Origin: Cycas panzhihuaensis
Lineage: Eukaryota; Cycadophyta
Direction: 5' to 3'
DNA length: 64,000 nucleotides
NCBI GenBank assembly: GCA_023213395.1
Contig: CM041465.1
Span: 67,463,741-67,527,740 of the forward strand
In this document: one piece after another, positions 22,719 through 38,326 of the stretch
Layout of the letters: every line of letters starts with the position of its first letter
How positions within the stretch are numbered: position 1 is the first letter of the stretch
Program-made: the position numbers and the translations under genes
The notes under the pieces: model-generated
Seen by the model: the letters and a program-made list of their open reading frames with translations, nothing else
Database searches by the model: none
What the model was told of the DNA's origin: nothing

Positions 22719-22989
22719 TGTCATTTTGACAATTATATGATTATTCCTTATTACTATACCATTTTACTATGGGGTGTAGGGATTGGTGATTTACCTTCTA
22801 ATTCTATGATATACACAATATGCTTTAAATTTATTAAAGATAAATTCTACCATATTATCTGATCTTAAAGAAAGCAGCTTATGCCCACTTTGTCGCTCCA
22901 CAAAGGTTTTAAAGTTAATAAAGTATTGAAATGTGTCCAATTTAAATTTAAAGAAGAATACCCATGACTTTTTAGTGTAATCATAAAGA
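22719..22989 (-). pseudogene. pol: Copia-B integrase core, middle piece
   Basis: The minus strand reads DYTKKSWVFFFKFKLDTF, FVERQSG and LSLRSDN, matching 9130-9310 of Copia-P. The second catalytic D is kept; the following GGE is changed to MVE. The piece lies between the solo LTR and the chromovirus. Confidence 0.9.
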
Positions 22990-22994
22990 AACAT
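22990..22994 (+). repeat. Target-site duplication of the solo LTR, left copy
   Basis: AACAT, repeated at 23448-23452. Confidence 0.8.
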
Positions 22995-23447
22995 TGTTAG
23001 AAATATTAATGTTAGTTTTATATTCATGTTAATTTATGTTATCTTTTATGTTAGATGTGTAAATATAAATTTAAGTGATGTAAAGGTCTAATTTTATAAA
23101 ATTGATGTTAATACTTAATTATTATGTGAAGGTCCTTGAAATGCGCAACTAGCCATTTCAACAAACCTCTCTTTCTAAAAATAGCCTCTCCTAGATTTTA
23201 GGAATGGGTTTCAAGAATCTAGGAGACTGTCAAAAGCCTAGTTTGAAAGGTTGGTTTATGTTTGTATGATTTCAAGTTTCTTGTAAATTTTCTAAGTCAA
23301 TAAAACATTAGATTAGTGAGGTGGTTTTTCTTCCCTAGAAGGGGTTTTCCACCTGTTAAATATTGTGTATGTGTGCAATGTCTCATTTTACCTATGTATG
23401 TTAATTTCTTTGATCCTTTAGCATTATGTATGTTACCCATTATCACA
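22995..23447 (+). mobile_element. Solo Copia LTR inserted in Copia-B integrase
   Basis: The 453-bp segment starts TGTTAGAAATATT, ends TTATCACA and is flanked by AACAT on both sides. It splits the integrase between the parts matching KYFLTFI and NDFTRKTW of Copia-P. The plus strand carries GTTTTTCTTCCC followed by GGGTTTTCCACCTGTTAAAT (about 23320-23360), the R/U5 motif of many plant Copia LTRs. No internal sequence is present, so it is best explained by LTR-LTR recombination after insertion. Confidence 0.82.
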
Positions 23448-23452
23448 AACAT
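23448..23452 (+). repeat. Target-site duplication of the solo LTR, right copy
   Basis: AACAT, identical to 22990-22994. Confidence 0.8.
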
Positions 23453-23734
23453 AATAAAGTAGAGAGCTCTTACTAATGAGAGGATATCCATTAGAATGTA
23501 TATATTTGTATATACTAACGGAAGTGGATCAGTTGCCAGATGACTAAAATTTAAAAATCTTTCACTATGTTGCTTACTAAGTAAACATCATTCCCATAGA
23601 GTTTTGTTCACTTCAATGTTAGGCAACCCATTTACCATATTCATTCTTTTCGTTAAGGATAAACTACTATAGTTAAGATGGCCAAATCTCCTATGCCATA
23701 AGTCACTATCCACTTTGACTATAGTTCTTAAGGC
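23453..23734 (-). pseudogene. pol: Copia-B integrase zinc domain and core start
   Basis: Minus-strand text YALRTIVKVDSDLWHRRF, LTKRMNMVNGLPNIEVNK and a degraded CLLSKQHSERF correspond to 8845-9010 of Copia-P. The frame begins exactly at the tyrosine codon where NA-2 inserted; the preceding residues LDTY are found at 28198-28209. Confidence 0.88.
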
Positions 23735-23739
23735 ATAGG
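23735..23739 (-). repeat. Degenerate target-site duplication of NA-2, left copy
   Basis: CCTAT on the minus strand against CATAT at 28193-28197. The one mismatch fits the age of the element. Confidence 0.65.
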
Positions 23740-24061
23740 TATAGGTTTCTTACGGAGAATAAAGCAGAACAGTAAACCATAACAACTTAATCCATATTGT
23801 AAAAGATATAAAATATCATTTGTATTAATCTATATTACTCAAAGTATATGAAATATTCCTTGAAGAGGTGGTGTTGATGAACATTGGAGGAGATAACCCC
23901 ATGGAATACATACTTTTGAGGGAGAAGAGAAACCTCCTCAGCTTTTAATTTAAATTAATATTAAATAATATTCAACATTAAATACAGTTATCTAACTTAC
24001 CTTTGAGGCTTATCCATTGCATACTCTAATGTGGGGTCATGTGATGAGCATTAACCTAACA
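23740..24061 (-). repeat. 3' LTR of NA-2
   Basis: On the minus strand it starts TGTTAGGTTAATGC and ends AAACCTATA. The PPT AAGGAGGAGAA precedes it at 24062-24072. Confidence 0.88.
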
Positions 24062-24780
24062 TTCTCCTCCTTAATAGTCATCACATACATCTTTATCTTC
24101 TCTTTGAACTTATGATACTTAAACTTGAAGATAATTTTGAATACTTGTCCTTTAGCTTTATCATCATTTGTGAAGTGGTTATCAACTCGCCTTGTTATCC
24201 TTTTAGTAATGTGTGTCTCTTTAGTATTATATGGTTCAAAAAATCTCCAAATAAGTGTAAGGTACTTCAAATGGGAATGAGTGGCTGCAGCTTTAACTTT
24301 ATCTTTTGGAATCTTTATTTTATGAGTAGCTATCATATCATAAGATTTCTCCCTTCCAAATGAAAGATCATCTTCATGCGCAATAATGTGATCGTTCATT
24401 TGACTTGGGTCTTCTTCATTAGTCTTTTCAACACCATAAACCTACTCTAACATCTGTCTTACATTTACAATAACATCATAGTCAAACTCATTCACATTGA
24501 GGATTTTTCCCCCATAAATAGATGCTAAGGTATCCCATACAAATTTGGATGTGGGCATTTCATAAACATAAGAAAATACATTGTTATGTATGGTGCAAAA
24601 TAATATGGTTAAGGTCTCATTGTCCTTCTTTAGATCTCCTTTAATATTTTATTCATATCTTTAACATATTTCTAAAGATCATGTATAATAAAGTATATTT
24701 ATATTATTTTGCTCAATCTTTGAAAATCATTACCATAAAATATAAGAAATCTTATCTTATTTAAATTCATTTCCATTGAA
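24037..24780 (-). pseudogene. NA-2 gag N-terminal part fused to an RNase H-like tail
   Basis: The minus strand near 24770 gives FYGNDFQRLSK, corresponding to FDGNNFLNWS of Copia Gag. This is followed by SKFVWDTLASIYGG (about 24530), matching SKEAWDTLQLIYEG. The last 120 codons (24399-24037) are open. Their end, KGQVFKIIFKFKYHKFKEKI, resembles the RNase H tail DQTADIFTKALGKIKFEKF, with HITKRI before it recalling KHIATQ. The stop lies in the LTR, as in Copia-P. The reading as a Gag-RNase H remnant created by a large internal deletion is inference. Confidence 0.55.
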
Positions 24781-25001
24781 AAAAGACTTTAGTACATAAT
24801 TGAAAAAGTATAATTTTCAAATAAGAAGATAAACCATTAAATGAGCACTTATGATTTTTAATACACTTTTGATAAATGAAGTAAATGATAAAGATATTCC
24901 TTCTAAATGATCCAAAAAGAATGCAAGCTAATGTGTTTTAAAAAATAATAAATCAATGATAAAAATAAATTATCAATGATGTGGTCTTGCTTAGGGTTTT
25001 G

Positions 25002-25044
<43 letters not shown>

Positions 25045-27856
25045 AAAAGAAAAAACTTAAAAGAAGAGCAATATCTATTAAGCAAGATTGAATAAGTGAT
25101 ATAATAAACATTTGAATAAAATATTCAAGCAATAACTTCTTTGATAAACCAAAAAAGAAATGCAATGCCTTTGAAATTGAAATGCTCTTTTGAAAATAAA
25201 GTGCATAAATAACTATATGCAACCTTTACAAAAGAAATAATAAATCAATAAAGCTTCCAATAAGTGAATTTTTTATGCATATAATAGTCAAGAAATGATT
25301 TGTAATTATGTTTGTGCTATACACTTTTTCAAAAAATATGTCTTTTGAATAAATAAGAAAGCTAATGAACCAATGAACTTAGGATGTATGAAGATGATTA
25401 TAGATATTCTTGAAATAAGATAAACAAATAAGAAAAAAGTCCTTTGTAGGTTTATAAACGAGCTAGGTAGAATCTTTCATGCAAAGTAAATAAGACCTTT
25501 TAAGTATACAAATTTGAAATAAAATCCCCTTGATGATGGAAAAAATAGAGAAGATTAATAAAATTCTTTTATTTAAACTTTGAATTTCGAACAAATAAAG
25601 AATAACTTGAGCAAGGAAATGACCCCTTTTTCAATACAAAATAAATAATTATTCTTTCGAAAAGGATAAAAATAAGAAGTTAAAATATAAATTTAGTTTT
25701 AATAGTAGAAATGCTTGAAAGAATATAACTTTCTTATTAAAAATAAACAACTAATGAACTTTTATTCAAATAAATAATATTGATGAAATGCACCTTCCTT
25801 TTCCTATTTTGATATAATGAAGAAATAATAAGCATGTATACGTCTCTTTTGAATACTTTTAGCAAATATAAATTTAAATTGTATTTAATACAATGAAGTA
25901 TTTGAATAAATCTTAAAGTTTTCCAATAGGGATAAGTGACTCAAGCAAGTCAATTGAAAATGAATGAATTCCTTTTTAAATATATGCAAGATAATTTATT
26001 ATACTTTTTACATTAAGTGAAGATGTATAAGACAGGATACTAGAGCTCAAAAAATTAGAGCTAGGGAGCTATATTTTTTAACTAGAGCTAGGGAGCTCAA
26101 AAAATTATAAAATACCGACAAACACTTTATGAAATAATATAAAGAAGATTAAATATAAATTAGAAGCTTCTTAATATGCCTTAAGTTGATTAAACTACAA
26201 AAATAATGTCTTAAAAAATATGAAATAATGAAGAACTAGGAGAACTTGAGTACCTTAACTTTATTAGCTTTGAACATCTATAAAACGACTTCAAAACGAG
26301 TAAAGAAATATATCAATATAAGGAGAAATGAGTTAACTTTCCAAAAAAACTACCAGATTTGAAATCTAATGTCAAACAAAAGAGTTATGCCAAAAATAGT
26401 GAGGGTGGTTCCTCTTTATATTTAATAAATCAAAGGTTGAAAAAAAAAACATTGACTTTAGATCATTAAAAAAAAGGTCAAATCTGATCTAAAACTAGCA
26501 AATAACTAGTCTACATTGTAGCCCTCAAAATTTTGATTGCAATGGAATAAGTTTCATCAGAAACAGGTACTCTAGTAAGAAGATATAGCCAAAAAAACCA
26601 GGTATTTTTTATATGAAAAATAAATTAAAAAAATAAAAGGAAATTTTGATAAACTTGAATTGGCCCCTTTAAAAAAGTAAGCTAAAGGTCACATGAATGT
26701 AACGAGATTAGGGGCTAGTACCTTGAGGGGGCTTAAGACTTATCAAAAGGATTTGAAATGGTATAAAATCTAATTGAATTTATATAACCTTTTACAAAAT
26801 AATATTAATCAAATTAGAAAAGGTGAATAGCATTGAAACATTGAACGATGAGGCAACTGAACAGGGAGAAAATGATCAAATAGAGATGTGAATCTGATTA
26901 GAAAGTGATTGATTTGCATCAATCTTAGATACAAAGGGGGGGAATGATGAATCCTACAGATGGACTAAACTAAAAGGTGTCAAAAAATGATTGAAATGTT
27001 AGATCAATTAAGAACTGAATAACATCGAATGGCAAACAATGATCTACGTAGGTGGTTTTTTAGCATAACCAAAGGAGAAAACATTCACAAATTAATTAAT
27101 TCAGAGATGCAAGGAGGGGCAGTTGATCTACCAACCAGATCAGGTCTAAACCATTAAAGAAATATTAATTTAAATTTATGTATTATATGAGAAAATACGG
27201 AGAATGACCACAGCGGTGCATGGTGAATAGAGAGGATGGTGAACATAATAATGCTAAATAGGGACTAAAGAACATTGATTAATCTCAGATCTGAGCTAAG
27301 GTAAGTAGACAAGAGGCACTTGAGGGGAGTAGACTCAAGTGCACAAAAACATTTCAAAAATATTGACAAAAAATAAAGGAGAATAGTGAAAACCTTCAAA
27401 CGAGAGCCAGAATCTTTCTTTGTAAGCTACAAAATTTGACAGGTAGTGAGGTATCTTGGGTAATAAGGGGCTCATAAAGTTTCGTGATGAATTGATACTT
27501 TTATATTGAGAACAGGCATGCAGACCAAAAAAAAGCCAAACAGAGTGACTGATAAACAAACTAAAAGAACTCATAGTACAACTAATAAAAACACAAACGA
27601 TTTCTTCCACTAGCTCGCTAGTTTAGTAAGGAACACAATGAGTAGTCATATGCTTATGTTTTGAGCACTGGATTTGGTGCACAGTCCTACCGAATCAAGG
27701 CTATATAGTCACCCATAACTAAACGTGAGATAAAAACTATGAATTGAAAATATTAACTGAAATAATTTTAGAATATATAAAGTTAAACTTTAATATATTG
27801 AAACTAAATAAACACATCCAAAGATGATTTGTGAGATAACCAAACAATAACGTGAC
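24781..27856 (-). other. 3.1-kb leader of NA-2
   Basis: No protein motif was seen. It contains a TA/CA microsatellite (25004-25043). Near the PBS lies the motif ATATGACTACTCATT (minus, 27637-27651), next to a GGAAGAAATC stretch shared with Copia-B. Its PBS-proximal half (from 26716) is part of the 8-kb duplication. Confidence 0.75.
25004..25043. repeat. TA/CA microsatellite
   Basis: (AT)16 followed by a short AC run inside the NA-2 leader. Confidence 0.9.
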
Positions 27857-27868
27857 ACTCTGATACCA
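27857..27868 (-). other. Primer-binding site of NA-2
   Basis: TGGTATCAGAGT on the minus strand, two bases from the 5' LTR; 11 of 12 bases match the canonical site. Confidence 0.9.
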
Positions 27869-27870
27869 AT

Positions 27871-28192
27871 AATAGGTTTCTTGCGAAGAGCAGAGTATAG
27901 AAATAAACCATAACAACTTAATCCATATTGTAAAAAATGTAAAATATTATTTGTATTAATCCATATTGCTCAAAGTACATGAAATATTCCTTGAACGGGT
28001 GTTGTTGATGAATACTGAGAGAGATAATCGTATGAAATATATACTTTTGAGGAAGGAGGGAAACCTCCTTCACCTCCAATTCAAATTAATATTAAATAAT
28101 GCTCAATATTAAATACACTTACCTAACTTACCTTTGAGGCTTGTGCATTGCATACTCCAATGTAGGGTCATGTGATGAGCATTAACCTAGCA
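27871..28192 (-). repeat. 5' LTR of NA-2
   Basis: 322 bp, collinear with 23740-24061 at about 50 differences. A third copy is at 42199-42513 in block B. Confidence 0.9.
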
Positions 28193-28197
28193 ATATG
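28193..28197 (-). repeat. Degenerate target-site duplication of NA-2, right copy
   Basis: CATAT on the minus strand. It encodes the end of the Copia-B motif LDTY and is echoed as CCTAT at 23735-23739. Confidence 0.65.
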
Positions 28198-29731
28198 TAT
28201 CTAAAAGAGTAAGAATAAGTTTAAATAGTCTATATTTTGTCATTTTACCTTTTCCTACTATAGCCTTATTTCTTCTTTTGTCCTTTATTGTACACTCATT
28301 ATTGTCAAATATAACCTTGTGATCTTACCCCATTACCTGCCCTATTAATAATAAGTTTTTCTTTAAGGAAGGAATATAGAAGACATCATCAAGATGTTTA
28401 TACTCTCATATATCTATCATGAGGGTTATGCTACCTATACCAATACATTCATGGGATGTATCATCTCCAAACATTATTGATCCTTTTCTCCTTTTATCTA
28501 AGGTATAAAATAGATATTCCTTGTGAGTCATGTGGGTTGAGTAACTCGAGTCAATATACCAACTATCATCATCTTCTTCCTTGACAGTAAAATAGGATAA
28601 GAATAGTCTATTATTATCCCTTAATTCTATATTAGTATGTACACTCCCTTTGGTGGGTGGTCCATATTTGGAGAAACACTTATCTTCCGTGTGATTACTT
28701 TAATGACAATAGGACAAATATACAGATTCTCTTCTTCCATAACTTAGACTTCTACTTCTTGGATGAGTTCTATTAATGTGGGAAGGTCTCCCATTTTTCT
28801 CATAATATGGATCTATATTTTTCCTTTGTCTATTATCATAGTAATCATGATTTGATCATGTGCCTTGAATATTTCCTTGGCAATTAGGGCAATATGAGTA
28901 TCCCTTATATTATTTTTCCTAATTTAGATGCCTAGGAGGATTCACATTTCATTAATTTCCTCATTGTCTCATTTGATATGAAGCTTGATACTTATGTAGA
29001 TCATGTCTCAAATCCCTTGTAGAATTTCTATCCCTTCTCTTAGGAGGTGATTCTATAGATTTTAAAGTACCCGCTTGAGAGTGAGATTGAATCCTAGCCT
29101 TAGTAGCAAAGGCATGCTCAAACAAATCATTCGCATTCTATTACTATTCAATTGATATTAATATGGCACTTAGTTTCTCCACTTTTAGTGTACTTAGATC
29201 TTTTGACATCTATATTCTTGTCATAACCATTTCAAATCTTCTAACAATACCTACACACCTTAATATTCTTTCCACTACTTATTCTTCCATCAATGTGTCT
29301 CCAAGTGACCTCATTTGACTGACTATATCTTAAACTTTAGTCATGAACTCTGTTAATGATTCTATGGGCATCATTCACAAATTCTTAAATCTGCTCTTAA
29401 GGTTTTAGAGATTAGATGAAGCAACTCCTTCATAGATTAGCTAGGGAGTATCTCATACTTCCTTTGATTTAGTTGACTTACTAACATGTGGAAAAACATG
29501 ATCTTCTAATACATAAAATATAAGTGCAAGTGTTTCATTATCCTTTTTAACATTTTTCTTATAAGTTGCCTATTTAGCGTCGATAGTATTTTGTCCTAAC
29601 TTACTATATTATGTTTTCACAATTTCCCACATATTGTTAATAATGAATATAGGTCCCATCCTCCTACTCTAGTTTAGAAAATTATTACCATCAAACTTGG
29701 GAATTATCATGTTTCTAAAACTAGATGTCAT
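28198..29731 (-). pseudogene. gag: Copia-B gag and protease
   Basis: Gag opens at 29731 with MTSSFRNMIIPKFDGNNF, nearly identical to Copia-P Gag. It continues through RRFEMVMTRI and SKDLSTLKVEKLSA (about 29230-29160), a basic Asn/Arg-rich linker, and a zinc-knuckle remnant with SNHTEDKCFSKYGPP (about 28700-28660). The protease region follows, with the DSSYSTHMTHKEY text near 28530 in place of DSGCSTHMTHKE. The last codons LDTY abut NA-2. Stops are frequent. A second copy with independent changes is at 42514-44051. Confidence 0.9.
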
Positions 29732-32948
<3,217 letters not shown>

Positions 32949-32960
32949 ACTCTGTTACCA
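32949..32960 (-). other. Primer-binding site of Copia-B
   Basis: TGGTAACAGAGT on the minus strand, two bases from the LTR; two differences from TGGTATCAGAGC. Confidence 0.8.
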
Positions 32961-32962
32961 AA

Positions 32963-33319
32963 TGTTAGAAGCGAGGTGCAAAGCAAGAGATTACATTAGT
33001 GAGTGCATATTTTCAAAGTGAAAATTAAACTTCCAAATAATATATTAGCAATGTTAGAAAATACTAGGGAGGTATTTCCATCCCATTTATAGGCAAGTTT
33101 AGGGAGGCGGCAAGCCCCTCAACCTAACACAATCAAAATTTAAAATAATATTAAAAATATTAAATAATAATTAAATACATACCTCAAAGTAGATGCATCA
33201 GCTCTTTTGGTGATTGGTGGAAGTTGCTAGGTGGCTTGAGGTGTCCTAGGGAGGCCTAAGCTGGCTTTGAGGGGCCCTAGTTACACATTAGTATAAGAAC
33301 ATTAGGTATTATCCCAACA
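32963..33319 (-). repeat. 5' LTR of Copia-B
   Basis: 357 bp; minus strand TGTTGGGATAATACC to TTCTAACA. A TATAAAT box lies at the complement of 33085-33091. Confidence 0.93.
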
Positions 33320-33324
33320 TGATG
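33320..33324 (-). repeat. Target-site duplication of Copia-B, right copy
   Basis: TGATG, identical to 13925-13929; also preserved in block B at 47431-47435. Confidence 0.9.
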
Positions 33325-33899
33325 AAGGTAATATTATATAGAATGAAGGGTAAATAAATCTAGATCTATAAGTAAATTTAAGATTTGATAAGTATAAGGG
33401 AAATAAGTGGGGAATAAGGGCTAGCCATTCCTTATGGGAAAACGGTTTTGGTAGTGACATGTGAAGATGATTTATAGAGTAATGTAAAGGGTTAAAGGGA
33501 AAACATATATGATAGTGAGAAGGTTGGTGGTAGTGAGAGTGGGGATGTAGATGAGAAAAAGATAATACTTTGTCGAGACTGTGTATAATGCTAGCATTGA
33601 AGGTTGAAACTTCTTAACAGAGGTTTAGAGGAGAAGGAATATAGAGGTAGCGATAAAGATATCTCTTAGGAAATCAGTCATGAAAGAGTATCTCATGTAG
33701 AATAAGAATTTCACATATTAGGAATAAGGAACCTAGAGCTTCAAGTTTTAAGTTATTTATATGATTTTATTGTGTAGGGGATGAGATATTCTATGAGGCT
33801 ATAGAATTTAGAAAGTTGAGATGAATAAGGAGACTTCCAAAATAAATAGGTAAATGTAAGATAACATCAGGATTTAAAATAAGTACCCATTTTGAGTCA

Positions 33900-34530
33900 T
33901 CTCACATCTTAGATTTTTTGTTAAGTTACTCATAGATGGCAATTTTCTCACTTGACTTATGTGTTATTTATTATGTTATCATCTTATTCATTGATATGCT
34001 CTTGTTTAAGTTCTTTCTTAATTAGATTGATCAGTTCTTCATGTGTGTCATGTAACCACTTATTTTATGACTCAACCATAGGCTCCTTGCTATATTATTC
34101 CTTGATCTGATTAGCTAGCTTTTCTTCTCTCTTTGTTTTTGCCTTCTCCTTGTAAGCTCTCAGTCTTGCTTGAATCCTGCTTAATACCTCCTCATTATCT
34201 TCTTTTTAATATTTATTCTTAAAGTTGCTAAAGTCCTCTATAGTGTAGTCCATTGGTAGTCATTTAACTACCTTATAATCCTTTTATCAAATCTGATAAG
34301 AAAATCCCTTAAGAATTATTCCCAGTTAAAGCAATTTCTTAAGAGTTTACTTATGACCCACCCTAAAGGTTTATCACTAAAATATAGATAAATAATTAAG
34401 ATGAAATCCTCATTTTTTATGTCAAGTGAAAGTGTAAGACTATTTCTATCTTACACAGCCATGCTATGGCTCGCATTCCCCTACATCCAGTGAAAATAGG
34501 TACGTTTGGATCTGTCATTATATATTAACT
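33900..34530 (-). pseudogene. gag: Gypsy-like gag relic of the shell element
   Basis: The minus strand near 34525 gives DPNVPIFTG followed by WLCKIEIVLHFH, the opening of a gypsy capsid domain. A Lys/Glu-rich helical tail (RAYKEKAKTKREEKLANQI, about 34180-34110) follows. Several stops and at least one frameshift occur. No zinc knuckle or pol follows. Block B holds a second copy at about 48000-48620. Confidence 0.55.
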
Positions 34531-34934
34531 TTAAATAATAGTTAATATATTAAATCAGGTTGAAAATATATTAAATAATATCTCAAAATAATAGCCTTTG
34601 AAATGAAATTTTAACAGTTAAACAAAATAAAATTCTAGCAGTTGTAATAAAGTTATGGCCCTTTAAGGGTATGTCATAATTAGGGTATTTTGAGACTACA
34701 ATAGTACTTGTTACTAAAATATTGATAACACTTTACTCCATACCTAATAACAAATTTTAAACCCTACAATGATAATAGATAATAAGACAAAATTAAATTC
34801 TCCATAATTTTTTTTATTTTCCTATAAACCTTTTACAATAAGAACTCAAAAATTATAAAACATGCTTATTTAGATTAAATTCATAATTATTCTTTTAAAA
34901 TTCTTTTATTCATACTCTAAAAAATGCATATCTT

Positions 34935-35265
34935 TGATAGGCTACAAGTGAATTTCTAATACCACCTCAAGTGATCCTAAATTATGTCTACTTATTTAAA
35001 TACCAAAGACAATTGAAATGAAAGTAGAATAGGCAAAATTTTCCTAGGAACCAAATGTCAAAATAAATTATGATTAACTCAAAAAAATAAAACTTATAAA
35101 ATAACAAACTTATTAAAAAACTAATTTCAATAATAATATGAACACTAAAATACCAACTTCATAAAAAATAAATAAAAAATAAAAAATAAAAACTCCCTAA
35201 TAATAATAATAAAATTGACTTATAATAAAACACCAACTTCTTCTAAATATGTTAGGATTAATATA
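34935..35265 (-). repeat. Right (5') LTR of the gypsy-like shell element
   Basis: It aligns with 13000-13341 through the CCTAGG-ACCAA and CCAACTTCT blocks. Both termini have drifted (TGATAGG at the left, AATATA at the right), so the edges are estimates. It lies just outside duplication block A. Confidence 0.5.
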
Positions 35266-36260
35266 TTTTAAAGCGTAAAGCAGGGTGGAGGTGATTTAAA
35301 GCCAAACATTCTATGAGAAATAAATGGGAGGTGATGTCATAGGGCTTACATATCACCACATAATAATTTGAATTTAAATTTCTCAAATAGGACCTACAAA
35401 TAGATCCATCAACAATTTAAAAGTGAATTGAGGCTTAGACTTAAATTGATGTTATAACTTATCTCAGTATCTCAGTAGAAAGTAGAGCATGAAGTCAAAT
35501 TCAAAAGACATAGTTCAATGCCCAAGAAGGGATTACAAGGGGTGAATTGGGTAAATCCACATTTATTAATTTCCACAATTAGGTCATAAGAGCTTGAAAA
35601 CTCCAATGCAAATGCCATAGAGCATAAAATACATCATATAAAACATTCAATATCATGGATGTAGAGAATTGAGTGTCAAAGGAATAGATGTTCATAAGCA
35701 ATAGTGGATATAAATGAAAGGTAGTTGTTAGATGTCTAGGCATTGACGTCATAAAGTAAAGTAAGAAAATTGAAGATTAGATTCTAATAAAAAAATTAAA
35801 GTTCAATTTGAAGTTATAAAGTCATTGCAGGTCACCAAATTTAAATAAGCATAGTAGCAAGGTAAGTGGGGAAGATGTTTTTAAAAAAATTATTTATCCT
35901 AAAATATATGTTTAACTAAATCATATTATATTTTTTTTTGAGTTCTAGTGTTTTAGCCCCCAAGTGTTTAGCCATGGTTGTATGGAGAAAGAGGACTAAC
36001 TTTATTTTTGGTACTATACACTGTCGTTTTAAAATTTTTAAGATAATCACATTTGTAATAGAATTTCCCATCCTTTTGGGGTGATCACATGGAGAATTTC
36101 TAGTACCTTGCATGGTGATTGATGACTTACTCCTTATTTTAACACTTTATATATTACTATAAATAAATAATATAAATTATTAATTTATGGAAGAAGTTTT
36201 TCTTTTCTTTTTTTAATTTATCATGTGCATTGAGTAAAAGTTTTTTGATGATGAATGGTC
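35266..36260. other. No gene recognised
   Basis: AT-rich sequence right of the shell element. No LTR, PBS or protein motif was found. Confidence 0.5.
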
Positions 36261-36269
36261 TATAATAAT

Positions 36270-37140
36270 ATGTTGAAGTAAAAGTTGTCAAGGATAACAC
36301 TAATGATATTACTCAGGCTAAATACGATGCCCTAAATAGAGTGACAATGGGGCTTACCAATCTCTCAATAGGCAACTTGATGAAAAATGTTTAAAATGTC
36401 ATAATATCTAAAGACGTCTAGGATATAATAATTTTTATGTTTGAAACTAAGAATGATGTAAGGGTCATGATGTTGAGAAATCAATTATACAATTTCAAGT
36501 TGATTGCATCTATGATTCAACATACTAAATATGAAAAGGGTATTACAAATTAATTGAGTACTATTAAATACAATGTCATTGATAGGGAGTTGATTATCTT
36601 TGAGGAATTTTCATAAAATATATAAAAGCTTTGTCATAAGTTCTATAATAATAGACAAGTTTAACACTACAACCTTTAATGATTTAGAAGGTCATAAAGT
36701 ATGGAAAATCTATACATTTTATTAAATACTATAAGAAGACACAATCTTATTAGTAGAATTGAAAGAATTATAATGATTAGCATATTTAGAGAAGGAGAGA
36801 TCAACAATTAAGTCATTTCTCTAATTATTTGTCAAGTGAAAGAAGCAAGAAACTCTTCATTATAGGAAATCAAATTAGCAATTTTGATAACGTATAGTAC
36901 ATTAACTCAAATATTCCTATATGCACAATAGGTAAATTGGAATGGTTCAGACACATGGGAGGTGACTGGTCAAATAATGATACTTAATGATGATACAATG
37001 TTAAAAGATAAACTTATTAGAGAGGTTCTTATCATTACACCTAGCAATGAGAATTACTACATTGAAGATGTAATGTATGTACTAGCTCTAATGAAGAACT
37101 TGATATTTATTAGTGAGATTAAGGTCATAACATGAGTGTT
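36270..37140 (+). pseudogene. Degenerate Copia gag-protease relic
   Basis: The plus strand reads AKYDALNRVTMGLTNLSIG, LRNQLYNFKL, ITN-LSTIKYNVIDRELIIF and KLCHKFYN with frequent stops (36310-36650). This follows the UBN2-type Copia capsid pattern. Further on, IEDVMYVLALMKNLIFISEI (about 37060-37120) matches the VLYVP-LKKNLLS region after the Copia protease. No LTR could be placed. The family differs from Copia-P. Confidence 0.6.
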
Positions 37141-37149
37141 CCTTTTAAG

Positions 37150-38320
37150 TGTGTTAAATGTAGCATCCTAGATTGTAAAAGGAAAATTATAGTCATAGGT
37201 GTCAAGGACGATGAAAATGATAAATATACAAATCAAAAAATCCTTAGTATAAATATAACATTAAAAAATCAATTGTGAAATGAAAGGATGGAATATTTAC
37301 AGTTAATATTTAAATTAAATATGATTTTCCTATACTTTCAATCAAAAGTGGTTTTGTGTGAACCTTGCATAATGGGAATTCTAGAAAATGCATAACGACC
37401 AAAGATCAAGTAATAAATTAAGATTAAGATCAATAAATTTAAAATAACAAGTCACAAATATGATCTGTAAAATATGGATATAACATCAAATATGAAATAC
37501 ATAAAAATAAAATATATATCATAATATAAGATAATAACTTTAGGAATAATGGTCATTTTCGTTATTGGTTATAAATGTATTTCACCTTATAGATATCAAA
37601 TAATATTAGAGAACCTCTAACAGAACCTATGGTGAATACATGAATATATCAGCTCAAAAGCTACACATTTTAATAATGCTCACTAATTAACATCTATATA
37701 AGTGTGCACCTCTTTATGTTGATTATGTATAATATTTGATGGAGGACTAATATAATAATGAACAATACCATCAATTATTCTCTAATGCTCTCCAATAATA
37801 TTTAATCTTATCTTTCTTATCTTGTCACATTGCTAGGTAGTTGTCTTCCTTACTAAAAAACTTTTATATGTGCTTTATTATTTGATGACCCCTCTTCTTT
37901 AACACATGAGAAGTAATTTTTTGTCACCTTACTTAGACTCATGAATAATATAAAACCTTAGTTTTAATGAAAAGACAAAGTACCATACTTAATTATGATA
38001 AAGGTTGTTTGAATAACCTTTACATGTTAGAGCTACAAAATGAATTACAAAACCTCAAATTAATATAGCCAAAGGTGAGAAATTTATATAGGCAAATGAG
38101 GACATGATAGGAACCCATGTAGAAGTAAGCAAGCATATAACTTCAAGCTTGTTAGACTTCATGAAACAATTATTTAAGCTAAAGAAAGGGATAGCCAAAA
38201 TTAAGAAAGTTATAAGAGCCTAGCTTATTTAGTACCTTCAAATAATAGGTGTCTACATTGGGTGCTTAAGGTAATTAAGAAAATCCATTCATTCACCAAT
38301 AACAATATATACAAAGCATA
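37150..38320. other. No gene recognised
   Basis: AT-rich, with no conserved motif seen on either strand. Confidence 0.5.
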
Positions 38321-38326
38321 AGTATG

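Larger units (their letters stand above)
23740..28192 (-). mobile_element. Non-autonomous Copia-type LTR element NA-2
   Basis: The 4453-bp element has two LTRs of exactly 322 bp with about 50 differences, PBS TGGTATCAGAGT, a 3.1-kb leader, a short gag-like region and a PPT. Protease, integrase and RT are absent. It interrupts Copia-B precisely within an Asp-Thr-Tyr-Ala reading, with a near-duplicated Tyr codon on each side. The leader resembles that of Copia-B in order and motifs, so NA-2 looks like an internally deleted member of a related family. Confidence 0.9.

Noticed and set aside
35266-35270. Attempted TSD for the gypsy-like shell element
   Set aside because: Bases outside 13000 and 35265 do not match; the termini have decayed too far to fix the ends.
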